Source of the DNA: Streptomyces sclerotialus
GTDB lineage: Bacteria > Actinomycetota > Actinomycetes > Streptomycetales > Streptomycetaceae
Assembly: GCA_000719105.1 (NCBI GenBank)
Contig: JODX01000001.1
Span: forward strand, 496,001-560,000
Reading direction: 5' to 3'
DNA: 64,000 bases
In this document: positions 10,542 to 19,640 of the stretch, one piece after another
Position numbering within the stretch: position 1 is the first letter of the stretch
Layout of the letters: the number at the start of each line of letters is the position of its first letter
The notes under the pieces: model-generated
Seen by the model: only the letters and a program-made list of their open reading frames with translations
Database searches by the model: none
What the model was told of the DNA's origin: nothing
Position numbers and translations under genes: made by a program

Positions 10542-13452
10542 GCTGACCGCCTCGCTCGGTCGTCGGCGGGGCAGCCGGCTGCTCCGGCATGTCCGTCCCG
10601 GGTTCCGTCTCGAGGCAGCCGTCCGTCTCGGGGCAGCCGTCCGTCTCGGGGCAGCCGTCCTCGCCCTCCGGGTCCAGGAGTGCGCAGACGACCGTGAGCA
10701 GCTGGTCGACGTCCACCGGTTTCGGAACGTAGTCGTTGGCGCCCCGGGCTATCGACTTCTCGCGGTCGCCCGGCATCGCCTTCGCGGTCAGCGCGACGAT
10801 GGGCAGCCCCGTCCAGCGCGGGGTGCGGCGGATGGCGGCGATCGTCTCGTAGCCGTCCATCTCCGGCATCATGATGTCCATCAGGACGATCTCGACGTCC
10901 GGGGTGCGCTCCAGGGTCTCGATGCCCTCGCGGCCGTTCTCCGCGTACAGCACGGGCATGCCGACGCGGCCCAGGACGTGGGTGAGGGCGAACACGTTGC
11001 GGATGTCGTCGTCGACGATCAGTACCCGCCGGCCCGGCAGCACCCGGCCGGCGCGGCCCGTCTTCCATGCCTCCAGCTTGGTGGGCGTCGGCCAGCCGTC
11101 GTCCGACTCGTGGCCGGTGTACGGCTCGGCCGACAGCTGCTCGGGCAGGGAGAGCGCCCGCTCGGCGGCGGAGGCGGAGGCGGCGGCGGCCCCGGCGGCC
11201 GCGTGCCCGGGACTGACGACCGGGACGTACAGAGTGAACGTGGAGCCCACGCCAGGGCTGCTCTCGGCCAGGATGCGGCCCCCCAGCAGCCCGGCGATCT
11301 CCCGGCTGATGGACAGCCCCAGCCCGGTGCCGCCGTACTTGCGGTTCGTCGTGCCGTCGGCCTGCTGGAACGCCTCGAAGATGACGGGGAGCTTCTCGGG
11401 AGCGATGCCGATGCCGGTGTCGGAGACCGCGAAGGCGACCACCTCGTCGGCCTCGTCGCGGGTGTACTCGTTACCGGGGTCGTCGACCCGGCTGACGCGC
11501 AGATCGACCTTGCCGGACGCGGTGAACTTGATCGCGTTGGAGAGGAGGTTGCGCAGGATCTGCTGGAGGCGCTGCTCGTCCGAGTACATCTCGCGCGGCA
11601 CGTCCTCGCCGACCGACACGTCGAAGGCGAGGCCGCGGTCGAGGGTGAGCGGGCGGAACGTGGCGTGGACGTAGTCCAGCAGCTTGATCAGCGGCAGCCG
11701 CTTGGGGCGTACGTCCATCCGGCCCGCCTCGATCTTCGACAGGTCGAGGATGTCGTTGATGAGCTGGAGCAGGTCGGAGCCCGAGCGGTGGATCGTGGTC
11801 GCGAACTGCACCTCCTGGTCGGAGAGATTGCCGTCCGGGTTGTCGGAGAGCAGCCGGGCCAGGATGAGCAGCGAGTTGAGCGGGGTGCGCAGCTCGTGCG
11901 ACATGTTCGCCAGGAACTCCGACTTGTACTGGGAGGAGGTGGCCAGCAGCGCCGCCTTCTCCTCCAGTTCGGCGTTCGAGCGCTGCAGTTCGAGCTGCTG
12001 CTTCTGCAGTTCGTCCGACCGCTCCTGGAGCTGCATGGCCAGCCGCTGCGACTCGCTGAGCAGCGACTCCGTACGGGAATTGGCGATGATCGTGTTGATG
12101 GCGACGCCGATCGTGTTCACGAACTGGTCGAAGAACGCCAGGTGCACATCGGAGAAGCGGGAGAACGAGGCCAGCTCGATCACGCCGAGCAGCTTGTCCT
12201 CGAAGGGGATCGGGATGATCACGATCGTGGCCGGAGCCGCCTCGCCCAGGCCGCTGTTGATCTTGATGTAGTCCGGTGGGGCGTCCTCCACGAGGATCCG
12301 CTTCCGCTCCCGGGCCGCCTGCGCCACCAGCCCGTGCACCGGCAGCCCGCCGGTCTCCACGGTCGCGCCCTGCACCGCGCCGTACCCGGCGATGAAAGCG
12401 AGCCCCTTGTGCGGCGGTGCGGTGCGCAGCGCCGCGCGGTCCGCGTCCGGATCCGCCAGGTAGAAGGCGCCGTACTGCGCGTTCACCAGCGGTGTCAGCT
12501 CCCGCAGGAGCAGGTCGGCGACCTCCATCAGGTCCCGGTGGCCCTGCATCAGGGAGGCGAGCCGGGCCAGGTTGGACTCCAGCCAGTCCTTCGCCCGGGT
12601 CGTCTCGCGCAGGTTGGACACCATCAGGTTGATGTTGTCCTTCAGCTCGGAGACCTCGCCGCGGGTGTCCACCGTGATCGAGCGGGACATGTCGCCCTGG
12701 GCCACGGCCGAGGCCACCTCGGCGATGGCGCGGACCTGCGTGGTCAGGTTCGACGCCAGATCGTTCACGCTCGTCGTCAGGCGCTTCCAGGTGCCGTAGA
12801 CGCCCTCGACCCGGGCCTGGCCGCCGAGCTGCCCCTCCGAGCCCACCTCCCGGGCCACGCGCGTGACCTCGGAGGAGAACGAGGACAGGGTGTCCACCAT
12901 CGTGTTGATGGTCGTCTTCAGCTCCAGGATCTCGCCCCGGGCGTCCACGTCGATCTTCTTGGAGAGGTCGCCCTGGGCCACCGCGGTGGCGACCTGGGCG
13001 ATGTTCCGCACCTGTGAGGTGAGGTTGTCGGCCATGTAGTCGACGTTGTCGGTGAGGTCCCGCCACACCCCGGAGACGCCCTGGACCTGGGCGCGGCCGC
13101 CCAGCCGGCCGTCGGTGCCGACCTCGCGGGCCACCCGCGTCACCTCGTCGGCGAAGGCGCGCAGCTGCTCCACCATCGTGTTGACGGTGTCCTTCAGCTC
13201 CAGGATCTCGCCCCGGGCGTCGACCGTGATCTTCTTGGACAGGTCCCCGTTGGCGACCGCCGTGGTCACCAGGGCGATGTTCCGCACCTGTGAGGTGAGG
13301 TTGTCGGCCATGAAGTTGACGTTGTCGGTGAGGTCCTTCCAGACGCCGGAGACGCCGCGCACCTCGGCGCGGCCGCCGAGGTTGCCCTCGGTGCCGACCT
13401 CGCGGGCGACGCGGGTGACCTCGTCGGCGAAGGCGGAGAGCTGGTCGACCAT
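10531..13452 (-). CDS. Hybrid sensor histidine kinase, HAMP array-GAF-HisKA-HATPase-REC (3' part of a frame-broken gene)
   Basis: This 973-residue open frame holds about three 92-residue HAMP repeats (about 1-290), a GAF domain (about 310-480), a coiled coil, a HisKA box SHELRTPLN, an HATPase N-box (NLLSNAIKF) with GTGLGL, and a C-terminal receiver ([20 protein letters not shown]). The layout resembles NIK1-type soluble hybrid kinases with long HAMP arrays. Its apparent ATG at 13452 lies inside a HAMP repeat, so it is not the real start. The N-terminus lies at 13561-14359 in another frame, separated by a 92-bp tandem duplication. A 6-residue repeat (ETDGCP) precedes the C-terminus. It may be a pseudogene, a two-protein split or an assembly error. 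Confidence 0.85.
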   Translation of the reverse strand: MVDQLSAFADEVTRVAREVGTEGNLGGRAEVRGVSGVWKDLTDNVNFMADNLTSQVRNIALVTTAVANGDLSKKITVDARGEILELKDTVNTMVEQLRAFADEVTRVAREVGTDGRLGGRAQVQGVSGVWRDLTDNVDYMADNLTSQVRNIAQVATAVAQGDLSKKIDVDARGEILELKTTINTMVDTLSSFSSEVTRVAREVGSEGQLGGQARVEGVYGTWKRLTTSVNDLASNLTTQVRAIAEVASAVAQGDMSRSITVDTRGEVSELKDNINLMVSNLRETTRAKDWLESNLARLASLMQGHRDLMEVADLLLRELTPLVNAQYGAFYLADPDADRAALRTAPPHKGLAFIAGYGAVQGATVETGGLPVHGLVAQAARERKRILVEDAPPDYIKINSGLGEAAPATIVIIPIPFEDKLLGVIELASFSRFSDVHLAFFDQFVNTIGVAINTIIANSRTESLLSESQRLAMQLQERSDELQKQQLELQRSNAELEEKAALLATSSQYKSEFLANMSHELRTPLNSLLILARLLSDNPDGNLSDQEVQFATTIHRSGSDLLQLINDILDLSKIEAGRMDVRPKRLPLIKLLDYVHATFRPLTLDRGLAFDVSVGEDVPREMYSDEQRLQQILRNLLSNAIKFTASGKVDLRVSRVDDPGNEYTRDEADEVVAFAVSDTGIGIAPEKLPVIFEAFQQADGTTNRKYGGTGLGLSISREIAGLLGGRILAESSPGVGSTFTLYVPVVSPGHAAAGAAAASASAAERALSLPEQLSAEPYTGHESDDGWPTPTKLEAWKTGRAGRVLPGRRVLIVDDDIRNVFALTHVLGRVGMPVLYAENGREGIETLERTPDVEIVLMDIMMPEMDGYETIAAIRRTPRWTGLPIVALTAKAMPGDREKSIARGANDYVPKPVDVDQLLTVVCALLDPEGEDGCPETDGCPETDGCLETEPGTDMPEQPAAPPTTERGGQHEH
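10603..10656 (-). repeat. 18-bp tandem repeat in the hybrid kinase C-terminus
   Basis: Two exact copies of an 18-bp unit (10621-10638 and 10639-10656) and one diverged copy (10603-10620) encode repeated [12 protein letters not shown] hexapeptides after the receiver domain. The repeat keeps the frame and forms an acidic, cysteine-bearing tail. Confidence 0.75.
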
Positions 13453-13560
13453 GGTGTTGATGGTCGACCGAGGTTGCCCTCGGTGCCGACCTCGCGGGCG
13501 ACGCGGGTGACCTCGTCGGCGAAGGCGGAGAGCTGGTCGACCATGGTGTTGATGGTCGAC
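13377..13560. repeat. Exact 92-bp tandem duplication inside the HAMP array
   Basis: Positions 13377-13468 and 13469-13560 are identical. The unit is 92 bp, not a multiple of three, so each copy shifts the frame, and the kinase frame passes through all three reading frames here. The next bases (13561 on) repeat the same HAMP helix with small changes. Both junctions inside the array place GTCGACC directly after a G. The HAMP period is 92 residues (276 bp), so the unit is one third of a natural repeat. Confidence 0.93.
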
Positions 13561-14359
13561 CCTCGCGGGCGACGCGGGTGACCTCGTCGGCGAACGCGGA
13601 GAGCTGGTCCACCATCGTGTTCACGGTCAGCTTCAGTTCCAGCAGCTCACCGGTGGCCTCGACCGTCACCGTGCGGGTCAGGTCGCCGCGCGCCACCGCC
13701 GTGGTGACCAGGGCGATGTCCCGCACCTGCGCGGTCAGCCGGGACGCCATCGTGTTGACCGCCTCGGTCACGTCCCGCCAACTGCCCGACAGACCCGTGA
13801 CCTTGGCGCGCCCGCCGAGCCGTCCCTCGGTGCCCACCTCCCGCGCGACCCGGGTCACCTCGCCCGTGAACAGCGAGAGCTGGTCGACCATCTTGTTGAC
13901 CGCCCGGCCCAGCCGGCGCAGATCACCCCGTAGCTGCCGGTTGCCGTCGTGCAGGTCGACCCGCTGGGTGAGGTCCCCGCCGGCCACCGCGTCCAGTACG
14001 CGCGTGGCGTTCGCCGCCGGGGCCGCGAGGGCGTCCAGGAGCTGGTTCACGTCGTCGACCCGGGACGCCCAGCACCCCTGTCCCGGACTCGCCGACAGCC
14101 GCTCGTCGAGCCGGCCGTAGCGGACCAACTCGCGCCGGACCCGCCGTACTTCCTCGGTGAAGTGCGTACTGCGGTCCATGATCTGGTTGTGGACGGCGGT
14201 GAGTTCGGCCACCATCCCGCGCCCCGTCTCCGGCCCTTTCCTGAGATCGCCGTCACGGGCGGCGATCATGGCAGCGAGCAGGGGCCGCAGATCGGATGCC
14301 CGAATCCATTGCTCTTCGTGACCGTCTTCGAGCAGGCGCGTAGCACTGTTCTCACTCAT
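13561..14359 (-). CDS. Hybrid histidine kinase, N-terminal fragment with HAMP repeats
   Basis: This is the 5' part of the broken kinase gene, starting at the [21 protein letters not shown] (14359). About 266 residues are readable: a short lead-in, then HAMP repeats recognisable as [20 protein letters not shown] and [20 protein letters not shown], each followed by RLGGRA and [16 protein letters not shown] blocks. The frame then runs into the 92-bp tandem duplication and continues as nonsense-like Arg/Pro-rich sequence. No transmembrane segment is seen, so the kinase would be cytoplasmic. A divergent SpoIIE-type gene starts about 100 bp away. Confidence 0.8.
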
Positions 14360-14462
14360 GGTGGCCCACTTCGGTAACTCGGCGCTTATGGGCCTGGCCA
14401 GTCTGTCACTCTGTCCGTGCCACCCGAGGCTGATTCGTCCGAACTGTTCAGGGAGCCGTACA

Positions 14463-16439
14463 GTGGGGGCCATTCCGACGCAACGGGACATGATGTCCCG
14501 TGCCTCTGATACGCCTGCGCAGCAGGACGTGGACACGCGCGCGGAAGCACATGTGATGCTCTCCGGGAGCCCACTGGCGGCCGGCGCCGCCCGCCGCTTC
14601 GTCCGCGCCGGCATCGCCGAGTGGACGCGGCTCGCCCTTCCGGGCGCCGACTCCCTGGGGGAGAACCTGGTCCAGGACACCCTCGTGGTGGTCAGCGAAC
14701 TGGTCACCAACGCGGTCGTACACGCCGGCACGGACGTCGAACTGTTCTGCCGCCTCGAGCCCGCCGCCGGCCGGTCCGCCGGGGCACCCGCCGGGATCGT
14801 CGTCGAGGTCTCCGACCACCACCCCGCGCGCGCGGTGCGTGACGAGGGCGCCCACCGCCCGTACGCGGTCGGCCGTCCCTACGGCGGCGACGAGCGTCCG
14901 TACGGCGGGGCGGAGTACGGGCGCGGCCTGCGGCTGGTGTCCGCCCTCTCCGACACCTGGGGCATCACCTACCGCACCGGCGTGAAGACCGTCTGGGCGC
15001 GCCTCCCCGCCGACCGCGCGCTGCCGGCCGAGGAGGGTGCCGAGGGCTGTGACGAGGGCCGCCCGGAGGACGGCCACGACCCCGCCGAGGTGCCCGCTCC
15101 CTGGCCCGGGCGGACCGTGGAACGGGACCACGGCTGGCTCAACCACGGCGCCCTGTCCTTCCTCGCGGAGGCCTCCGACCTGCTCGCCGGGCAGCTCGAC
15201 GAGGACCTGGTCGCCGCGCTCACCGGACAGCTCATCGTCCCGCGGCTGGCCGACTGGTGCGCGGTGTGGCTGGAGGACGAGGGCATGGGCTGGCGCGGCA
15301 CCGAGGGCATCAGCGTCACCGGGCCGCGGCTCGCCCGGGTCTGGCACGTCAGCGAGAACCGCATCGAACAACTGCGCAGGGCGCTGGAGAAGGACCCGCC
15401 GCGGCTCCCGGACTCGGTGCGCTCGCGCGCGGTGCCCGTGCCCTGGCCGGCCGACGCCCTCAGCGAGCGGGACGCCATCGGCGCCGCGTTCGCGTACCGG
15501 CTGATCGCGGGCGGCCGGCCGCTCGGCACGCTGGTCATCGGACGGGCCGGCATCCCGCGGTTCCCCGACGAGGTCACCGGCCTCGTCGAGGACCTCAGCC
15601 GCCGGGTGGCCCTCGCGATCGGCGCCGCCCGCCAGTACGCCCGGCAGGCCACCATCAGCCGGGTGCTCCAGCGCGGGCTGCTGCCCGGCGCGGTCGCCGA
15701 GATCCCCGGGATGCACAGCGCGCTCGTCTACGAGCCGTGCGACCAGGGCGGCCCCAGCGGCGACTTCTACGACCTGTTCCCGGCGGGCGACGGACGCTGG
15801 TGCTTCGCCCTCGGCGACGTCCAGGGCAAGGGGCCCGAGGCCGCCGTCCTCATCGGGCTCGCCCGGCCCTGGCTGCGGCTGCTCGCCCGCGAGGGCTACC
15901 AGGTCGGGGAGGTCCTGGACCGCCTCAACCAGCTGCTCCTGGACGACGCCACCGAGGCGGCGGACGCGGCCGCGCGGGCCCTGGTCAAGGCCGGCGGCAC
16001 GGGCCTCGGTGCCGACGACGGCCCGCAGAACCGCTTCCTGTCCCTGCTGTACGGGGAACTGGTGCCCTTCCGCGACGGGGTCCGCTGCACCCTCGCCTCC
16101 GCGGGCCACCCCCTGCCGCTGCTCCTCGGCCCCGACGGCGGCGTGGGGACCGCCGCCGAGCCGCAGACCCTGCTCGGGGTGATCGAGGACAGCGCGTACA
16201 CCTCGCAGAGCTTCGCGCTGCACCCCGGCGACACCCTGCTGTGCGTGACCGACGGGGTGACCGAGCGGCGCTCCGGACCGGACATGTTCGACGACGAGGA
16301 CGGACTGACGACGGCCCTCGCGGGCTGCGCCGGACTGAGCGCGGAGCTCATCGCGGAGCGGATCAGGAGGCTGGTGCACGAGTACGGCGAGGGGCCGCCG
16401 GAGGACGATCTGGCACTGCTGGTGCTGCAGGCCGAATAG
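14463..16439 (+). CDS. SpoIIE-family PP2C phosphatase with HATPase and GAF domains
   Basis: A 658-residue signalling protein. The N-terminal HATPase (RsbW-like, about 40-190) has VVSELVTNAVVHAG and GRGLRLVSALSD. A GAF domain follows (about 220-400). The C-terminal SpoIIE/PP2C domain has SGDFYDLF, LGDVQGKGPEAA and CVTDGVTE, the metal-binding Asp motifs. Such proteins combine anti-sigma kinase-like and phosphatase functions to control partner switching. The GTG at 14463 has a GGGAG ribosome-binding site 8 nt upstream; the frame stays open to 14358, which would abut the divergent kinase start. It belongs to the same signalling island as the hybrid kinase. Confidence 0.88.
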   Translation: MGAIPTQRDMMSRASDTPAQQDVDTRAEAHVMLSGSPLAAGAARRFVRAGIAEWTRLALPGADSLGENLVQDTLVVVSELVTNAVVHAGTDVELFCRLEPAAGRSAGAPAGIVVEVSDHHPARAVRDEGAHRPYAVGRPYGGDERPYGGAEYGRGLRLVSALSDTWGITYRTGVKTVWARLPADRALPAEEGAEGCDEGRPEDGHDPAEVPAPWPGRTVERDHGWLNHGALSFLAEASDLLAGQLDEDLVAALTGQLIVPRLADWCAVWLEDEGMGWRGTEGISVTGPRLARVWHVSENRIEQLRRALEKDPPRLPDSVRSRAVPVPWPADALSERDAIGAAFAYRLIAGGRPLGTLVIGRAGIPRFPDEVTGLVEDLSRRVALAIGAARQYARQATISRVLQRGLLPGAVAEIPGMHSALVYEPCDQGGPSGDFYDLFPAGDGRWCFALGDVQGKGPEAAVLIGLARPWLRLLAREGYQVGEVLDRLNQLLLDDATEAADAAARALVKAGGTGLGADDGPQNRFLSLLYGELVPFRDGVRCTLASAGHPLPLLLGPDGGVGTAAEPQTLLGVIEDSAYTSQSFALHPGDTLLCVTDGVTERRSGPDMFDDEDGLTTALAGCAGLSAELIAERIRRLVHEYGEGPPEDDLALLVLQAE

Positions 16440-16498
16440 ACCGGACGAGCGGACCGGACGAGCGGACCGGAGCGGACCGGACGAGCGGACCGCAGCGG
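16440..16498. repeat. Imperfect 13/10-bp tandem repeats
   Basis: ACCGGACGAGCGG occurs three times (16440, 16453, 16476), interleaved with shortened 10-bp forms at 16466 (ACCGGAGCGG) and 16489 (ACCGCAGCGG). The array begins at the base after the SpoIIE stop codon and fills most of the gap before hemW. Confidence 0.85.
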
Positions 16499-16535
16499 AC
16501 CCGGGTCTCCGTCCGCGTGCTGGACAATGGAACGC

Positions 16536-17801
16536 ATGCCTTCCGCACTTCCCGACGGTGAGCCCGTCCCCGACGACGGTTCGCTGCCCGCGCACGCCCT
16601 CACCGGTGGGGGTACCTCCCAGGCCCTTGAGGCACTGGGGGACGCCGAGCGTCCCCTCGGGTTCTACCTGCACGTCCCGTACTGCGCGACCCGCTGCGGC
16701 TACTGCGACTTCAACACCTACACGGCCACCGAGCTGCGCGGCACCGGCGGCGTCCTCGCCTCCCGGGACAACTACGCCGAGACCCTGGCCGAGGAGGTCC
16801 GGCTGGCCCGCAAGGTGCTCGGCGACGACCCGCGTCCGGTGCGCACGGTCTTCGTCGGCGGCGGCACGCCCACGCTGCTCGCCGCGGACGACCTCGTACG
16901 GATGCTGGGGGCGGTCCGGGACGAGTTCGGGCTCGCGGACGACGCCGAGGTGACCACGGAGGCCAACCCGGAGTCGGTGGACCCGGCGTATCTGGCGGCC
17001 CTCCGCGAGGGCGGCTTCAACCGGATCTCGTTCGGCATGCAGAGCGCCCGCCGCCACGTCCTCCAGGTCCTCGACCGCACCCACACCCCCGGCCGCCCCG
17101 AGGCCTGCGTGGCGGAGGCGCGCGCGGCCGGCTTCGAGCACGTCAACCTGGACCTGATCTACGGCACCCCCGGCGAGTCCGACGACGACTGGCGGGCCTC
17201 CCTGGACGCCGCGATCGGGGCCGGACCGGACCATGTGTCGGCGTACGCGTTGATCGTCGAGGAGGGCACCCAGCTCGCCCGCCGCATCCGCCGGGGCGAG
17301 GTCCCGATGACCGACGACGACGTGCACGCGGACCGTTACCTGATCGCCGACGAGAGGCTCGCGGCGGCCGGCTACCACTGGTACGAGGTCTCGAACTGGG
17401 CCACCACCGAGGCGGGCCGCTGCCTCCACAACGAGCTGTACTGGCGCGGCGCCGACTGGTGGGGCGCGGGCCCCGGCGCCCACAGCCATGTGGGCGGGGT
17501 GCGCTGGTGGAACGTCAAGCACCCCGGCGCGTACGCGGCGGCGCTGGCGGCCGGCAAGTCCCCGGGGGCCGGGCGCGAGCTGCTGTCCGACGAGGACCGG
17601 CGCGTCGAGCGGATCCTGCTGGAGCTGCGGCTGCGCGACGGGTGCCCGCTGTCGCTGCTGCGCGAGGAGGGGCTGGCCGCGTCCCGGCGGGCCCTCACGG
17701 ACGGGCTGCTGGAGCCCGGGCCGTATGAGGAGGGGCGTGCCGTGCTGACGCTGCGGGGGCGGCTGCTGGCGGACGCGGTGGTCAGGGACCTGGTGGACTG
17801 A
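16536..17801 (+). CDS. hemW: HemW, radical SAM heme chaperone (coproporphyrinogen III oxidase-like)
   Basis: A 421-residue radical SAM protein. The cluster motif CATRCGYCDF (CX3CX2C) follows FYLHVPY, and VGGGTPTLL, ISFGMQS and DLIYGTPGES are the conserved HemW/HemN blocks. HemW inserts heme into targets such as respiratory enzymes rather than acting as oxidase. ATG 16536 was chosen over 16527; a GACAAT element 6 nt before 16527 suggests a leaderless or nearly leaderless message. The N-terminal extension contains an in-frame palindromic element at 16605-16642. Confidence 0.92.
   Translation: MPSALPDGEPVPDDGSLPAHALTGGGTSQALEALGDAERPLGFYLHVPYCATRCGYCDFNTYTATELRGTGGVLASRDNYAETLAEEVRLARKVLGDDPRPVRTVFVGGGTPTLLAADDLVRMLGAVRDEFGLADDAEVTTEANPESVDPAYLAALREGGFNRISFGMQSARRHVLQVLDRTHTPGRPEACVAEARAAGFEHVNLDLIYGTPGESDDDWRASLDAAIGAGPDHVSAYALIVEEGTQLARRIRRGEVPMTDDDVHADRYLIADERLAAAGYHWYEVSNWATTEAGRCLHNELYWRGADWWGAGPGAHSHVGGVRWWNVKHPGAYAAALAAGKSPGAGRELLSDEDRRVERILLELRLRDGCPLSLLREEGLAASRRALTDGLLEPGPYEEGRAVLTLRGRLLADAVVRDLVD
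16605..16642. repeat. Palindromic GGGGTACC-type element inside hemW
   Basis: The sequence begins GGTGGGGGTACCTCCC and ends CTGGGGGA, with CCCAG/CTGGG arms able to pair around a GCCCTTGAGGCA loop. I recall short palindromes of this form being scattered through Streptomyces genomes, mostly between genes. Here the element is read in frame as part of the poorly conserved HemW N-terminus, giving TGGGTSQALEALGD. Confidence 0.55.
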
Positions 17802-17828
17802 GGCCGCGGTGCTTGCCGAGCCCCTCCG

Positions 17829-18632
17829 TCACTCCGGGGCCGTGACGAAATCGATCAGCTCCTCGACGCGGCCCAGGAGGGCGGGCTCCAGGTCCTTGTA
17901 ACTGCCGACCGCGCCGAGGATGCGCTGCCAGGCCGCGCCCGTGTTCTCCGGCCAGCCCAGCGCCCGGCACACCCCCGTCTTCCAGTCCTGGCCGCGCGGG
18001 ACGCGCGGCCATGCCTCGATCCCCAGGGACGACGGCTTCACCGCCTCCCAGACGTCGATGTACGGATGGCCCACCACGAGGGCGTGCTCGCTGGTCACCG
18101 CCTCGGCGATACGGGACTCCTTGCTGCCGGGGACCAGATGGTCGACCAGTACGCCGAGGCGCGCGTCGGGGCCGGGCGCGAAGCCGGCGACGATCGACGG
18201 CAGGTCGTCGACGCCCTCCAGGTACTCGACCACCACGCCCTCGATGCGGAGATCGTCGCCCCATACCTTCTCCACCAGTTCGGCGTCGTGGCGTCCCTCC
18301 ACGTAGATGCGCCCGGCACGGGCCACGCGCGCGCGTGCGCCCGGGACCGCGACCGATCCGGAGGCCGTGCGCGAGGGACGGGCCGGGGCGGCGGCGGGCC
18401 GTACGAGGGTCACCACCCGTCCCTCCAGCAGGAACCCGCCCGGTTGCAGCGGGAACACCCGGTGCTTGCCGAAGCGGTCCTCCAGCGTGACCGTGCCCGC
18501 CTCGCAGCCGATCACCGCGCCGCAGAAACCGGTACCGGGCTCCTCGACCACCAGCCCCGGCTCCGCAGGTACCTCGGGCACGGGCTGTGACTTCTTCCAC
18601 GGCGGGGTCAGGTCGGGAGAGTACTGGCGCAT
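17829..18632 (-). CDS. DUF3097 family protein
   Basis: A 267-residue protein of the actinobacterial DUF3097 family; function unknown. The central block IYVEGRHDAELVEKVWG followed by GVLVDHLVPGSKES resembles a Toprim fold (conserved Glu, then a D-containing strand), as in M5-type ribonucleases and primases. That assignment is inference. The N-terminal part (PPWKKSQPVPEVP...) is typical of the family. It converges on hemW and is followed upstream by an MBL hydrolase gene on the same strand. Confidence 0.85.
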   Translation of the reverse strand: MRQYSPDLTPPWKKSQPVPEVPAEPGLVVEEPGTGFCGAVIGCEAGTVTLEDRFGKHRVFPLQPGGFLLEGRVVTLVRPAAAPARPSRTASGSVAVPGARARVARAGRIYVEGRHDAELVEKVWGDDLRIEGVVVEYLEGVDDLPSIVAGFAPGPDARLGVLVDHLVPGSKESRIAEAVTSEHALVVGHPYIDVWEAVKPSSLGIEAWPRVPRGQDWKTGVCRALGWPENTGAAWQRILGAVGSYKDLEPALLGRVEELIDFVTAPE

Positions 18633-18678
18633 TCGAGTGACGATAGGAGAAAGGGCGTCCCCTGTGGCGCCCGACCGG

Positions 18679-19440
18679 CTACGACACGCCGAAGCGGGCC
18701 GCCAGCGCGTCCCGCTGGGCCCGGACGAAGGCCGCGTCCACCACCGCTCCGTGGCCGGGCACGTACCGCGCGTCCTCGCCGCCCAGCGCCAGCAGCCGGT
18801 CCAGCGCGGCCGGCCAGCGCGCGGGGACGGCGTCCGGGCCCGCCTGGGGTTCGCCGGACTCCTCGACCAGGTCGCCGCAGAACACCACCGCGGGCTCTCC
18901 GGGCTCTCCGGGTTCGCCGGCCTCTCCGGGCACGAGGACGGCGAGGTCGTGGGCGGTGTGGCCCGGGCCCACGTTCGCCAGCAGCACCCGCAGTCCGCCG
19001 CCCAGGTCCAGCGACCGCTCCCCGGAGATCAGGTGCAGGGGACGGCAGAGCAGGGCGGCGGCCTCGGCCGCCTCGCGCCCGTCCAGGCCGTTGCGCACGG
19101 CGTCGGCGCGGAGTTCCTCGCCCCCGGCGAAGAGGACCGCCTCCAGGCCCGCCGCGCCGAGCACCTCGGCCTCGGACTCGGCGAAGGCCGCCGCCCCGAA
19201 GACGTGGTCGAAATGGGAATGGGTCAGCGCGAGATACGTCACACGGCGGTCGTCACCGAGCAGCCGCCGCGCCTCCTCGCGCAACAGCGCGCCCTCCCGC
19301 AGGCTCGAACCCGCGTCGATCAGGAGGACCGCACCGTCCCCGACGACCAGTCCGGCCGTGCAGTCCCAGACCGGGAGCCGGCGGCGTCCCACACGCGGGG
19401 TGACTTCCTCCCACCCCGCCTCTTCCCAAGCGACCGTCAT
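18679..19440 (-). CDS. MBL-fold metallo-hydrolase
   Basis: A 253-residue metallo-beta-lactamase-fold enzyme. The ligand motif THSHFDHVFG (HxHxDH), GPGHTAHDLAVL and a late VPGHGAVVD are in the right order for a binuclear zinc hydrolase. Substrate is unknown. No signal peptide. It is 46 nt upstream of the DUF3097 gene on the same strand and divergent from the CIRCE-hrcA promoter. Confidence 0.85.
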   Translation of the reverse strand: MTVAWEEAGWEEVTPRVGRRRLPVWDCTAGLVVGDGAVLLIDAGSSLREGALLREEARRLLGDDRRVTYLALTHSHFDHVFGAAAFAESEAEVLGAAGLEAVLFAGGEELRADAVRNGLDGREAAEAAALLCRPLHLISGERSLDLGGGLRVLLANVGPGHTAHDLAVLVPGEAGEPGEPGEPAVVFCGDLVEESGEPQAGPDAVPARWPAALDRLLALGGEDARYVPGHGAVVDAAFVRAQRDALAARFGVS

Positions 19441-19573
19441 ACCCCGACGCTAACGGCAGGCGGGCCTGACATCGGCGGTACGACATGGCGGGACACGTCG
19501 GTACACGTCGGCACGACATCGCGCGGCCGCCCTTGCCGGGGTCGTACCCGACCGCCGTACACTGATAGGAATG

Positions 19574-19600
19574 CTGGCACTCGCACGGCGTGAGTGCCAA
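19574..19600. promoter_or_regulatory. CIRCE operator for HrcA
   Basis: CTGGCACTC-N9-GAGTGCCAA matches the CIRCE consensus TTAGCACTC-N9-GAGTGCTAA with the exact 9-nt spacer. A TACACT box at 19558-19563 and TTGCCG at 19533-19538 lie just upstream, so the operator falls in the 5' leader of hrcA. HrcA binding here would repress hrcA-dnaJ2 at normal temperature. Confidence 0.93.
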
Positions 19601-19640
19601 GGGGAAGCGCCGCGGAACGGACGATCTGGAGGTGTGCGCG

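Noticed and set aside
10264..13017. 917-codon plus-strand open frame
   Set aside because: It is antisense to the hybrid kinase; the product is rich in Val, Arg, Gly and Leu with no family motif.
11471..13560. Long minus-strand open frame continuing from the kinase N-terminus
   Set aside because: After 13561 it is out of frame with the conserved kinase and turns into Arg/Pro/His-rich sequence, as expected for a shadow frame in high-GC DNA.
13377..13640. Three similar short segments considered as a CRISPR-like array
   Set aside because: There are no spacers between copies and the sequence codes for a HAMP helix, so it is a duplication in a gene.
14448..17522. 1,024-codon minus-strand frame across two genes
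   Set aside because: It spans the antisense of the SpoIIE-type gene and hemW and the repeat between them; both of those have diagnostic motifs.
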